Shown here: positions 34,740 to 45,415 of the stretch, in pieces
Layout: each line of letters opens with the position of its first letter
Position numbering within the stretch: position 1 is the stretch's first letter
From: Terebella lapidaria
Lineage: Eukaryota; Annelida; Polychaeta; Terebellida; Terebellidae
Direction of reading: 5' to 3'
Length of the DNA stretch: 64,000 nucleotides
NCBI GenBank assembly: GCA_949152475.1
Contig: OX424562.1
Span: 3,348,001 to 3,412,000 of the forward strand
Position numbers and translations under genes: made by a program
The notes under the pieces: model-generated
Told to the model about the DNA's origin: nothing
The model's database searches: none
The model's input: only the letters and a program-made list of their open reading frames with translations

Positions 34740-35273
34740 TTGGGGGAGGGAGCGGGGGGGGGGGGGGGGGGGTGAAAGAAAATACTGACTTCCTGTCTGA
34801 TAATTTATTTCTATGAAATTTCCTGTGACGATATATGACATATGCAACCATGAATTTAATTACAAACGTTATATCTAGTGCTACGAAAACCGAGACACAG
34901 CTTGCAACTTTGTGATCTATCATTGGTCATCAATTGAAAGCTACAACGTGTTGTTTGTTAGTTGAATTATAGAAAGCTAGGAGACATATTCCTTCACTAT
35001 GTACATCATTCAAGCAGTTGTTTTCCTCGAATATGCTTGTATTATGAATCAGGAAGTTTACGCGTATCAGCCTGGGGTGGAGAGGAGGTGGGGGGGGGGG
35101 GGGGGGGGTACACCACGATGAAGTATGTGAGCGAAGCGCGCACGGTCGAGGTGGCAACATACACATACATGTTGATATTTTAGGGGAATGAGTTTAGGCT
35201 TTACATCATATCCCGACATATCGACAAAACTCGCCAACTACCTCAGCAAGTACCGTAACATGTAGCTACCCTT
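34740..35273. repeat. Interval with two long poly-G tracts
   Basis: Runs of about 20 G lie at about 34753-34772 and 35089-35109, each preceded by purine-rich GGAGG-type sequence. The proline-rich minus ORFs here are read-outs of these runs. Confidence 0.8.
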
Positions 35274-35434
35274 TATACTCTGATTTTTCTAACTCGTTTA
35301 CACTGTTTATCGCTGATATTCTTGCGATGAGAAACTTACCGTTTGACTCCCAGGTGAAGTATGCTAAGTTATAGAACGATAACATTTAGCATCGCAAAAA
35401 TAACGGAATAAACAAGTTAGAAAATTAGAGTATA
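35274..35434. mobile_element. TA-flanked MITE, internally deleted copy (161 bp)
   Basis: Has both TIRs (TATACTCTGATTTTTC and its inverse) plus the GACTCCCAGGTGAAGTATGC block, but lacks the internal arms and loop of the 566-572-bp copies at 15996 and 62655. Confidence 0.88.
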
Positions 35435-35539
35435 TTCTACAGTCATAGATGGCGACAATACGATAATGTTCCTTAAGTCAGCATGGGTAGGACGACTGGA
35501 CGACTGAATTCTCGGAGAGGATCTTTGTACAACAGTCCG

Positions 35540-35622
35540 CTATGGCTCACCGTGGCGAGACTGGATGCACTAACGATCGTTAGTGCATCCCGCAATGGCG
35601 AACACCACTCACGGTTCGTTTT
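35540..35622 (+). repeat. Inverted-repeat arm 1 with 28-bp perfect palindrome
   Basis: The palindrome 35563-35590 has the half-site GGATGCACTAACGA and is perfectly symmetrical. The flanks (CGTGGCGAGACT on the left, CGCAATGGCG on the right) recur in reverse order and strand around 36580-36607. Confidence 0.9.
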
Positions 35623-36057
35623 AATTTTCTTCATTTTCCCGATAATTACGATTGTGATCGATACACACATACATCTGCTGATTCTTATATATGCGCACGA
35701 AATAACCGTTCGTTGCAAATTTATGGCGATTTATGTTGGTTTGAGCATGAAAAACTCGTCTGAAAAAGGCCGAAAGCGATTAAAGTACCAATTGACATGT
35801 ATAGATGTGTACAGATTATCTTCTAGTACAGATTTCCTATTTTTAATGTGACATTCGCTAATTTATGTCGCATAAATCAACAAATTCACAATGGTGTATG
35901 TAAGTATCAATCTATTACCACCAATACAGTGAGATTTTAATGATGCCAATAACAAACGAAAAATACAATATTTTGCAATAGAAACAAAGCACGACCTAAT
36001 AGTTTATCCACTGTTGATATGTATGACTGTTGATATGTATGATATGGAGCTATTTAA
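35623..36057 (+). repeat. Interval containing dispersed repeat E, copy 2 (35890-36012)
   Basis: 35890-36012 matches 13334-13470 but is truncated at AGTTTATCCA. The remaining bases show no gene. Confidence 0.75.
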
Positions 36058-36294
36058 CCGCCTCTGTGGCCGAGTGGATGGGACCGGTGGCTCTTGAAGC
36101 AACGAAGCTCAGAGGCGGTAGGTGACGCGGGTTCGATCCCCGTCACCGGCACAAAGTAGGTGGAGTTTTCATCCTGGCAATGCAAAGGTTTCTCCATTCG
36201 AATGTGCTTTCCAAATTCCAAATTGTCACCCGACGGGGGATGGGGAAGACAGGCAGAATTGCCTATCATCATGGACCGTCGTTAAATAAATCTG

Positions 36295-36326
<32 letters not shown>
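36058..36326 (+). mobile_element. tRNA-derived SINE with (ATT)n tail
   Basis: The head is tRNA-like, probably from a serine or leucine tRNA judging by the long variable region. An A box lies at 36067-36079 (TGGCCGAGTGGA) and a B box at 36129-36140 (GGTTCGATCCC). The tRNA-unrelated body (36150-36290) leads to an (ATT)n tail at 36296-36326. The A and B boxes form an internal RNA polymerase III promoter. The minus-strand frame across it is a well-known kind of SINE shadow, not a gene. It lies between the two palindrome arms. Confidence 0.88.
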
Positions 36327-36549
36327 GGACCTCTTACAGTATACACGTTTTAGGCCTATATCGTTAGGGAATCTCACTTTTGTCGTTGGTGAATCTTATC
36401 GCTAATTCTTTTCCTCAACATATCTCAACAAAAAAGCGTGATCTGCTTGAAATAACTACGCATGTCTTTGACCAAAACACTAAGCTACCTTCGAAGTATC
36501 CATTTATCACAAATGGACCTGTCATTTGATAAAATACGGTTAAAAACCA

Positions 36550-36632
36550 AAATGATCGTGTTTACTGTCCGCCATTGTGGGATGCACTAACGATCGTTAG
36601 TGCATCCAGTATCGCCACGGCGATGGCTATTG
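36550..36632 (-). repeat. Inverted-repeat arm 2 with 28-bp perfect palindrome
   Basis: Palindrome 36580-36607 is identical to that at 35563-35590, and the flanks (CCATTGTG left, CAGTATCGCCACGG right) are the reverse complement of arm 1 with few mismatches. Confidence 0.9.
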
Positions 36633-37239
36633 CACGATTGCTATACTTTATGCAATAATTATGCGCGAAAACATCATTTCCGCTCCATAGTTGGTAATTA
36701 CATGTTATTCTTAAAGCTTCTACGAAAGTGACCAGGCCAGACAATAAGCCTCTCGCTTCCTGAAGACACCATTATGCAAGCTATCTATCGAACTGTCGTG
36801 ATTGCTGCCTTCAGGATGAACTTTCTGAGGGCAGGCCAGGCAATGCAACGTGTAAGAAAACACCAGGAGATCTGTGCGCGAGTGTGAACGCAATATCCGC
36901 TCACGGGATCTCGAAAGCTCACCAGGGACATAATCACTGCCCCTCCTTACGTCATACTTACGTCATGTTTACGTGCGCTGCTCTAACTGTTTGCATACAT
37001 GTGTATGACGGGGCCCGAGCAATGTAACAGTTTGCAATGAAGCATCAACACACTACAGAGGGAAATCTAATAAGCAAGTCTCTTTCTGCACACATCGTTA
37101 TATAATGTACATAAAATTAGCAGCTTATTTTACGCGACTTCAAAATCAGTGCTACACAATCTGCGTGATAGACGGCAGATAAAATGTGTTAATTATAATA
37201 AAAACAACACATAAGTAAACACACGATAATAGTCTGATA
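36633..37239. other. Intergenic
   Basis: AT-rich, no recognisable element. Confidence 0.4.
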
Positions 37240-38300
37240 GTCATGGCCTCTGAAAGGTTATATGAATCCTTTAGTTTTCCCGAGAAAGTTCATCTGACAC
37301 TGTCATCTGGTGTTTTGTGAATCCTTTGATTTTTTTTTCCATTCCTATCCAGCTCAACATGGCCTCTGACTGTTTTTGTGAATCCTTTTATTTTTCCCCA
37401 GTCCTGCTCAGATTACACTTGATTCGGAAGGTTTCTATAAACCTTCGATGTTATACAGTATTTGTTTTAGCCCACACTGAATTTAAAAGTATTTATGAAT
37501 TTGGTTTTCATTTGATATTCTTATGTTCAGCTTACACTCACCTCTCAAAATTTTTTTCTCCCAGTCCTGTTGAACTCGCACTGGTCTCTCAAAGGTTTTG
37601 TAAATCCTTTATTTTCCGCAATCCTGTTGAACTCGCACTGGTCTCTCAAAGGTTTTGTAAATCCTTTATTTCTCCCAGTCCTGTTGAACTCGCACTGGTC
37701 TCTCAAAGGTTTTTTACATCCTTTATTTCTCCCAGTCCTGTTGAACTCGCACTGGTCTCTCAAAGGTTTTGTAAATACTTTATTTCTCCCAGTCCTGTTG
37801 AACTCGCACTGGTCTCTCAAAGGTTTTGTAAATCCTTTATTTTCCGCAATCCTGTTGAACTCGCACTGGTCTCTCAAAGGTTTTGTAAATCCTTTATTTC
37901 TCCCAGTCCTGTTGAACTCGCACTGGTCTCTCAAAGGTTTTTGACATCCTTTATTTCTCCCAGTCCTGTTGAACTCGCACTGGTCTCTCAAAGGTTTTGT
38001 AAATACTTTATTTCTCCCAGTCCTGTTGAACTCGCACTGGTCTCTCAAAGGTTTTTTAAATCCTTTATTTTCCGCAATCCTGTTGAAGTTACAATGTACC
38101 CCATAAAGTTTCGTAAATCTTTTGTTTTCCCTAGTCTTGTTGAATTCACATTGGTCTCTCAAAGGTTTTGTGAATCATTTACTAGTACATGTATTTTCCC
38201 AGTCCTGTTCGGTTCACACTTTCTCTGTAAGTTTTCGAGATGCTTTGGTTTTTCCCAGTACCCGGGCAGCACTTCCGGATCGATGTGTACATATTTGTGA
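37240..38300. repeat. Minisatellite, 57-bp unit with 4-unit higher-order period
   Basis: The core (about 37555-38085) is nine near-identical 57-bp units: TGTTGAACTCGCACTGGTCT, CTCAAAGGTTTTGTAAATCC, TTTATTTCTCCCAGTCC. Degenerate units extend on both sides. Three unit variants (linkers TTTTCCGCAATCC, TTTTTTACATCC and TGTAAATAC) recur in the same order, giving a 228-bp higher-order repeat. With 57 = 19 codons, the plus frame 37317-38300 (327 codons) and a 205-codon minus frame stay open. I read these as repeat artefacts, although the plus frame is the longest non-receptor ORF in the window. Confidence 0.93.
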
Positions 38301-38576
38301 AGTTTGTTTTATCTTGAGATTGCCGTCAGGTGCTCTTCAAAGATCATCTGAATTTTGAATGACATTATTCAATAAAACCAAAGAATTAATTACAAACATC
38401 ATCGAAGCAAACTCACTTTGATACACTGTGAAGCGTGCAAGTTTTCTACTAAGAACAACACGGGTCCTTACATATTTATCACATGTGTAAATTTAGTCCA
38501 AGAACGAAGACAATTTCATTAGTAAGGTTTAATTATCATTAGGCCTAGTTGATTGTTTGGATTCGCTCAAGAGCTG
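38301..38576. other. Intergenic
   Basis: Nothing recognisable. Confidence 0.4.
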
Positions 38577-39002
38577 AAGTCTCACTACCTCATGGAATTC
38601 TGGTTCTCCTAAAATAGCGTGTTTATGACGTAACTTTGTACTTCGGGGAGGGGGGGGGGGGGGGGGGGCTTAGTCGCCACGTGGTCATTTTAACTCAACT
38701 TTACGAGTATCTCGCAAATATTCTAAATACAAAGGTGTTTCGAATTATATAGTGACAATGTTTCCACAAACCGATGATTGTAGATTGAAAATCCGGTGAA
38801 TTTTATTTGATTTGAAAGCGGCTGCGATTTAGAGAACAATGTTGTATTCGAAGCAAAATGCGCTACTTGTAAGTCTCACTACCTCATGGAATTCTGGTTC
38901 TCCTAAAATAGCGTGTTTATCCGGTGAATTTTATTTGATTTGAAAGCGGCTGCGATTTAGAGAACAATGTTGTATTCGAAGCAAAATGCGCTACTTGTAA
39001 GT
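38577..39002. repeat. Direct duplication with a 166-bp length difference
   Basis: The segment from AAGTCTCACTACCTCATGG at 38577 reappears at 38871 and runs through to CGCTACTTGTAAGT. The second copy lacks bases 38627-38792, which include a poly-G run. The matching parts look identical. Confidence 0.9.
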
Positions 39003-39649
39003 ACCGACGCCCATGTTTAACTTTTTTTTGTTACATTAGGCCTACCGTAAGTTTGAACCGTAAGTTTTGCCGAGTGATTTCGGCAGTATGTATCGCAGTA
39101 TAGTATGAAAAGACTCTTATCATACTAGACTACGATATATACGGCCAAAATCACTACGTATTAGTTAGTGTCAAGTGCTTTAGGCCTTAAAGGTGATCAT
39201 TTATAGCTCATGAAGGGAGAAATACACTGAACACTGTCAAACGGGAGCGACATACATGCTCAGCACTAGCCCGTGAAGTGCGCAACATACACCGTGAATA
39301 ATGTAGACATTTTACTAAGCACCCAGCTCTGCCACGCGTGCAAATCGCACCGAACATCAAAGTGTTTGTGAGTCTGATCCCAGGGCGAAGCCTGCCGGGA
39401 CAACCTTGTACCCGTTAATGGGCTGGTGGTGTAGGAAATCAGATAATGTAACTAGTGGTTCAGTACTGTGTCGTCGCTCAGTCAGCCGGTCGTATCCCGA
39501 ATGTCAGAGCCAGTGCGCCGCACTGGCACCACATCAAGCGTTCATGGAATCCTCGTGTGTAATCTGTTATACGTTAATCGTTAAGATCACGGATCAAATC
39601 GTAACAACCAGCGGAATAATGCCTGCTCTTCTCGAAACATCCGTTGTCC
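39003..39649. other. Intergenic
   Basis: Nothing recognisable. The plus frame 39406-39687 has no domain and runs into the minisatellite. Confidence 0.4.
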
Positions 39650-39967
39650 TCACCTCACGAGTTCATCCATTCTTCAAACTTCACTGATCTTCCCTGGATT
39701 CCCGAGTTCATCCATTCTTCAAACTTTACTGATCTTCCCTGGATTCCCGAGTTCATCCATTCTTCAAACTTTACTGATCTTCCCCGGATTCCCGAGTTCA
39801 TCCATTCTTCAAACTTTACTGATCTTCCCTGGATTCCCGAGTTCATCCATTCTTCAAACTTTACTGATCTTCCCCGGATTCCCGAATGCATCCATTCTTC
39901 AAACTTTACTGATCTTCCCTGGATTCCCGAGTTCATCCATTCTTCAAACTTTACTGATCTCCCTTGA
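39650..39967. repeat. Minisatellite, 45-bp unit, 7 copies
   Basis: The unit reads CGAGTTCATCCATTCTTCAA, ACTTTACTGATCTTCCCTGG, ATTCC. CCCTGG and CCCCGG variants partly alternate. Being 15 codons long, it is open in several frames. Confidence 0.95.
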
Positions 39968-40619
39968 TCGGGGGAGTGAACATTAAAATTGGAATGGTAT
40001 AAGAAAAAAAAATAGAACTTACTGACAAATCTTTTTCTGCCGTAAGTCATATTCTCCACCTTCATATGGCGCTACGCTAAACGTTGTGTTCCAGAGAATG
40101 GTAGTACTATGCGAGAGTGTACCACTCATCAATGTGTGCACATGGTCGTATAGAATTCATACATCGCAAATGAAGAAGATACATTGTTTCAGATAAATTT
40201 ATGCTTACAAATCACAGTTGTCTTTCAATAATCTTGAAGCGTTGACAGCGGGTAGGCTTCGTGAACGTAACTTTGAATCGTCTTTGCTATCGAATGATCT
40301 GAGATGTACTTAGTGACTTCGTGACGTTCAACATAACGAATTATGCAAATTACGATTTGTTTATGCAAATGTAAAAATTGTTTAGGAATATAGAGAGCGC
40401 ATGTGTTCGTAAAATAGCTGTGGACTGGTCTATCAATGAAATGGTGTGTGGTGAATTTGTGACTAACTGTTCTAGGCGATTTCAAGCAGCGATAACTCTT
40501 CTTTTCGCGAAGCAAAATCCTGCTTGTACTTCAAGAATTAAAAGAGATAATTCGGTTCTGTAAAAGTCAAATATGCTCCAATATTAAGACAAAACAAGCA
40601 GGACTTGTTTGCATATATC
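39968..40619. other. Intergenic
   Basis: No element recognised. Overlapping frames on both strands at 40225-40563 lack domains. Confidence 0.4.
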
Positions 40620-40832
40620 ATTTTATTCTGAATTCATGACGTTTGCCACATGTTGGGCAGAGAATGATCACGCTCTCCAAAACACCTGATTTTCACCCTA
40701 GCTGGCTTATGTAGGTTAATAAAATTTGTCGATTTCGCCTGACACTGGACTCAGAAATAACTGACTTCGGCATATTGCATATTTTCGCTCGGCATACTGC
40801 ATATTTTGAAATTGGTTCCATGTCTATTGTCA
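40620..40832 (+). repeat. Dispersed repeat R, copy 2 (diverged)
   Basis: GAATTCATGACGTTTGCCAC, AACACCTGATTTTCACC and TTGGTTCCATGTCTATTGTC follow the same order as in 2860-3115, with lower identity. Confidence 0.6.
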
Positions 40833-41264
40833 CATACGTCTACCTCTAAATAAAGTGATAACATATGTATTTTTTCCGTGGAATAAAATTCAGGGTAAAC
40901 GTAAGTTTGTATACGAATCGATAATCAAATTGGTCGATTGATGGCACGCTGAAATTAGCTTGTTTAAGACAATTGGCTCGTGGACGGTCTATAATTGGTA
41001 ATTTCGAATACATGACTAAATATTGCATGACTATATACATGACTATAATATTGTCTGGTAAATAATCAGTCATTAGATAATGCCTCATTTGAAATTCATT
41101 ATGAACGTTTGAGAAATCTGGTCATGAGAAACTGGTCATACGTTAATAGTTCACGATGATTTCCGAAGGATTTCATCCAGATTGTAATTGAGGCAATCAT
41201 GTGTACTGATAACTTCCGAGGGGAACAAAACTCTTCTCTAATGTGACACTGTTTTATGTCTTTT
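40833..41264. other. Upstream intron or intergenic DNA of the GPCR gene
   Basis: AT-rich, no element recognised. It is probably intronic, given the 3' splice site at its right end. Confidence 0.4.
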
Positions 41265-41266
41265 CA
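41250..41266 (+). other. Predicted 3' splice site before the GPCR exon
   Basis: TTTTATGTCTTTTCAG followed by AAAGACC is a good pyrimidine tract plus AG, about 225 bp upstream of the receptor start. It implies at least one upstream non-coding exon, not found in the window. Confidence 0.55.
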
Positions 41267-41490
41267 GAAAGACCGTGGTTCAGAGAGCGCACTGACGGGT
41301 CATAACCAATCGGTACCAGCCTGAGGCATCAAAACTCGGTCACTGGCACACGTCCAAGCGTCGGTTTGCTTGCGCGAGAAGCTTGGTACAAAATCCGCGA
41401 CACTGATGTACCCATTCCTGGAATGTCTTACCTTCCAAGTCAAGTCAGTTTGAGTTATTTATGCTAGACCCCGTGTCATCGTGTGGCAGG

Positions 41491-42663
41491 ATGGCGGCTG
41501 TGGGTGAGAACACGACATCCGGGTTGCGACAGGCGCCAGTGCTGGACGACCTGAGGACTAGTAACAGCTGTGTGCTGACCCACAACCACACCTCAATCAC
41601 CCCGGCAGATTGCTCGCTTTACCCCTTTGTCATCAACACCGTCCTGATTGGTCTCGTCTGTGTCGTCGGTCTTGTAGGCAACATGGCCGCATTCACTGTT
41701 TTCTGTAAAGACACCATGAAGACGTCGTCGTCGTTTCTGTTTCAGGCTCTCTCACTGATCGACAGTGCACTACTGGTCATGGTGTTCATACTGTACTCTC
41801 TGACAGAATTCTACAACTACACCGGTCTCATCCCAAACTACGAGTACGTGCAGCCCTTCTTGCTGGTTGTGGTCTACCCGTGTGCCATGGTCGCCCAAAC
41901 CTCGACCATCTGGGTGACTGTATTGGTGGGTGTTAACCGCTACATTGCCGTCTGCAAGCCGTACCAAGCCCCTCGCCTCTGTACTGTCACCCAGGCCAAG
42001 AAACAGTTGGCTGCCGTCCTGGCCTTCGCTCTGCTCTACAGTATTCCCAAGTTCGCAGAAGGCCACATCGTGTGGCAACCCGTCGGCAACGGATCCAACA
42101 TGTCTTACATTCCGGAAGCAAAGCACACAGCCATGGCTAATCTGCCGCTATATAACATTATCTACAAAAACATACTGTACATTATATTCCTGCTTAGTCT
42201 GCCGCTTGTGATCCTCACCCTGTTGAACATTCGCCTGATTAAGGCGCTCAAGGCGCTGCGACGGAAGCGTGCCGAGATGCAGAGTCTGCGTCAGCAGCAG
42301 GACAACAACGTCACCCTTGTGCTGGTGGTGGTCATCCTGGTGTTCACTGTGTGCCAGGTGCCGGCCCTTGTCAACCAGGTGCTGTGGAGCTCGCTGCCGG
42401 ATGAGGCTCGAGTCTGTGGCGGATTCCAGTTCTACTTCAGACCGCTCTCCAACATGCTCGTCATCTTCAACTCCGCCGTCAACTTCTTCATCTACATGGC
42501 CTTCAACTCGCGCTTCAGACATCTCCTCAAGACGCTGCTCTGTCGCGACCTGGACTACCAAAAGGTACGAACTAAGGCTACAGCCACCAATACCACATAC
42601 TTCAACAACTCTACAGTGGCCGCCACCACCAACAAAGACTCGACACAGCAGTCACTGCTCTGA
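41491..42663 (+). CDS. Class A peptide GPCR, FMRFamide receptor-like
   Basis: Seven-transmembrane plasma-membrane receptor, expected to bind a neuropeptide and signal through G proteins. I chose the ATG at 41491 (390 aa) because its context (AGGATGG) is much better than that of the in-frame ATG at 41461 (400 aa). Positions below count from 41461. N-glycosylation sites are N17, N42, N210 and N213. TM1 is about 57-81 with GN74; TM2 91-113 with D101; TM3 133-157 ending in NRY (159-161) in place of DRY; TM4 183-197; TM5 233-258; TM6 284-306 with CQVP (298-301); TM7 328-347 with NFFIY (340-344) in place of NPxxY. After TM7 come FxSRFR and C361, a possible palmitoylation site, then a Thr/Asn-rich tail. 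The Cys pair for the usual TM3-ECL2 disulfide is missing (L135 at 3.25, no Cys in ECL2). The NFxIY/NRY style and missing Cys fit the FMRFamide-receptor-like group, but the ligand is inferred. The coding region is in one exon. Confidence 0.93.
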   Translation: MAAVGENTTSGLRQAPVLDDLRTSNSCVLTHNHTSITPADCSLYPFVINTVLIGLVCVVGLVGNMAAFTVFCKDTMKTSSSFLFQALSLIDSALLVMVFILYSLTEFYNYTGLIPNYEYVQPFLLVVVYPCAMVAQTSTIWVTVLVGVNRYIAVCKPYQAPRLCTVTQAKKQLAAVLAFALLYSIPKFAEGHIVWQPVGNGSNMSYIPEAKHTAMANLPLYNIIYKNILYIIFLLSLPLVILTLLNIRLIKALKALRRKRAEMQSLRQQQDNNVTLVLVVVILVFTVCQVPALVNQVLWSSLPDEARVCGGFQFYFRPLSNMLVIFNSAVNFFIYMAFNSRFRHLLKTLLCRDLDYQKVRTKATATNTTYFNNSTVAATTNKDSTQQSLL

Positions 42664-43118
42664 TTACAGATGACAGCACACATGAAGTAGCAATATGTCT
42701 GTCACACAGTGAAATAGATGACTTGGTACACCTGGCTTTGTCAGCTGCATTATTGTTATATTTGAGAGTAGCTGATGTTGTCAGGGATAATACAAGGATC
42801 TGTGGATCAAATACCGAAAGTGGTAGCGACATATTATATAGACTCGTACTTTTGTATCGACTGTAGCATGTATTTTACTGACAATCACTGGTATATATAC
42901 AATGGAGTGAGCATCTCTCTTGTAGTCCACGATGTCGCGCCGGCCATCAGGCTGTCTGTGCAGGTCTACCCTAGACACACTGAACTGTCAATGCGCGTGT
43001 CACTGTGAGATATATTGTACGACAAGTCATTGTTTCTTGTATTTGTTAAGTGCCCTTTTGTCCAGTGTCATCTTTTCCAAACATAAAGGTCCCGCAAGTA
43101 ACATGATACAGGGACAGT
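42664..43118 (+). other. Presumed 3' UTR of the GPCR gene
   Basis: No repeats or ORFs of note. The first canonical AATAAA downstream on this strand is at about 43217, inside the following duplication, so the transcript end probably lies there. Confidence 0.45.
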
Positions 43119-43914
43119 GACTAAGTTGCCCGGAACAATACCCCGCGAGTCAGGTGTCAGACCCTCGAACTTGGACACTGGTTATTTGCAAGTGGATGAA
43201 TAACTTAGAATGGCCAAATAAACTAAATTGTGAAAAGACATCCTGCATGAGCTGACGGCTGACACTACATATGCCTTACCAATGTCAGCCTCTGTTCTGT
43301 AGGCCGGCAAATATCAACCGACTCTGGTATTTCGGGCGCCACATCACCCACTGGCCGTTAGCGACAGAACACTTCGCAACTGTCTAAAGCTGACAACAAC
43401 AACCAGACACCTTGGAATATCCAAGTCCCGAAACAGTTAGTGTTTCGCAAACCTCATCAGAAGAATTCCGTGTGGTTTCTTATAACATTGTGATATATAT
43501 TTAAAAAGATATTTTTGACTAAGTTGCCCGGAACAATACCCCGCGAGTCAGGTGTCAGACCCTCGAACTTGGACACTGGTTATTTGCAAGTGGATGAATA
43601 ACTTAGAATGGCCAAATAAACTAAATTGTGAAAAGACATCCTGCATGAGCTGACGGCTGACACTACATATGCCTTACCAATGTCAGCCTCTGTTCTGTAG
43701 GCCGGCAAATATCAACCGACTCTGATATTTCGGGCGCCACATCACCCACTGGCCGTTAGCGACAGAACACTTCGCAACTGTCTAAAGCTGACAACAACAA
43801 CCAGACACCTTGAAATATCCAAGTCCCGAAACAGTTAGTGTTTCGCAAACCTCATCAGAAGAATTCCGTGTGGTTTCTTATAACATTGTGATATATATTT
43901 AAAAAGATATTTTC
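43119..43914. repeat. Tandem duplication, 398 bp x 2
   Basis: GACTAAGTTGCCCGGAACAA begins at 43119 and again at 43517. I found only two or three differences (for example CTGGTATTTC versus CTGATATTTC). Each copy carries AATAAA in CCAAATAAACTAAATTG. Recent duplication or assembly duplicate. Confidence 0.95.
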
Positions 43915-44699
43915 GCCATGAACTGTCGAGAAACGTCGGATAAGTATATTTCCGTTTTTGATATGAAGGAGTTGGTACGTCTGCACATATTGTGTTCCAA
44001 ATACACTTTTTGTTTAAATTACCCCATTATTTGGTACATATTCTTTGCAACAACGCCAAGTGAATGAAGTTTTACGGTTCATAAACTCGGCCTAGTTGAC
44101 AATAGTGAGACATCTTAACTTCTAATTGTGCATAAATTGTTAGGAAATTCGGCGAAACATTGATGAATGATGAATATGTCATGTTTGCGAATATACTGTG
44201 AATCGGAGTCCCAGATTCAAATATGAGTCACATGGTGCCGTGGGAGTGCAACGGAATACAAATACACCGGCTCGGACGCTATCGAGTAATAGCTCAGTGT
44301 TTATTTATTATCGTCACATCAATCTGAATTTTGAATTAAATATAGCCTGAAATCTTATAGAAATTGTAAACGTTCCAGTCTGAGCTAGGCCTATACTGTG
44401 ATGTTTTTCAACTCGGTTTTCACCAGTTTTTGGATTGACACAAACCCTTGCTTTCGACCATCTGTTTCTTCAGAGCCCATAATCCTTAGTCAAGCGACGA
44501 TTAAGTTGTCACGTCACCCGATCACATGTCTGTAAAAAGTAACACAGATTTATGAATTTCAAAACACCACTGCTATTATTGATGTGGGCTGTGTCTGTGT
44601 AAATCTAGGACATGAATGAATCTAAACATTCTGTCAGAAATTGACAAGGAAAGTAATTATGTAACTCTCTGCTCCACTAGCTGAGGCGGTCATTCACAT
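43915..44699. other. Intergenic
   Basis: No element recognised. Confidence 0.4.
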
Positions 44700-45415
44700 G
44701 ATTTCTCAGGGTATTGCTGAAGTGCTGCCTGGTTGGTGATAGACTCCATTGGCTGATGGTCATTTGGAAGCATAGCTGAAGTGCCCCGCCCCCTGGCTAG
44801 TGATAAACTCCACTGGCTGATCGTCATTCGGGGGGTAGAGCTGAAGTGCCCCGCCCCCTGGCTAGTGATAAACTCCACTGGCTGATGGTCATTTGGGGGC
44901 ATAGCTGAAGTACCGCCTGGCGAGTGATAAACTCCACTGGCTGATGGTCATTTGGGGGTATAGCTGAAGTACCGCCTGGCGAGTGATAAACTCCACTGGC
45001 TGATGGTCATTTGGGGGCATAGCTGAAGTACCCCATGGCTAGTGATAAACTCCATTGGCTGATGGTCATTTGGGGGCATAGCTGAAGTACCCCCATGGCT
45101 AGTGATAAACTCCATTGGCTGATGGTCATTTGGGGGTATAGCTGAAGTACCCCCATGGCTAGTGATAAACTCCATTGGCTGATGGTCATTTGGGGGTATA
45201 GCTGAAGTACCCCCATGGCTAGTGATAAACTCCACTGCCTGATTGTCATTTAGGGGGTATAGCTGAAGTGCCGACTGGCTAGTTGTAGACTGCACTGGCT
45301 GAGGGAATCGTGTAGGGTATAGCTGCAGTACCGCTTGGCTTAGTGATGCATTGTCATTTGGGGGTACAGCTGAATTGCCGGCTGGCCAGTTATGGACTCC
45401 ACTGGCTCAGTGATA
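44700..45415. repeat. Minisatellite, 60-bp unit, about 12 copies
   Basis: The unit reads CTGATGGTCATTTGGGGGTA, TAGCTGAAGTACCCCCATGG, CTAGTGATAAACTCCATTGG. The central units (45000-45240) are nearly identical and the ends degenerate. The minus-strand ORFs are repeat read-outs. Confidence 0.95.

Noticed and set aside
36058..36150. Functional tRNA-Ser gene
   Set aside because: The A and B boxes are present but the stem pairing is poor, and a SINE body and (ATT)n tail follow, so it is a tRNA-derived SINE.
36054..36272. 72-codon minus-strand protein with the TGIEPAS text
   Set aside because: This is the antisense reading of the SINE tRNA-like head, which often shows up as a false protein in animal genomes.
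37317..38300. 327-codon repeat-protein ORF
   Set aside because: Unit length of 57 bp is a multiple of 3 and the minus strand is also open; no signal peptide, no domain and no codon bias seen. Kept as a finding, not as a gene.
41461..41490. Upstream in-frame ATG as receptor start
   Set aside because: Its context (TTTATGC) is weak compared with AGGATGG at 41491; transcripts could still use it.
41770..42561. Antisense ORFs of 118 and 137 codons over the GPCR
   Set aside because: They are shadows of the GC-rich coding strand of the receptor and have no domain.
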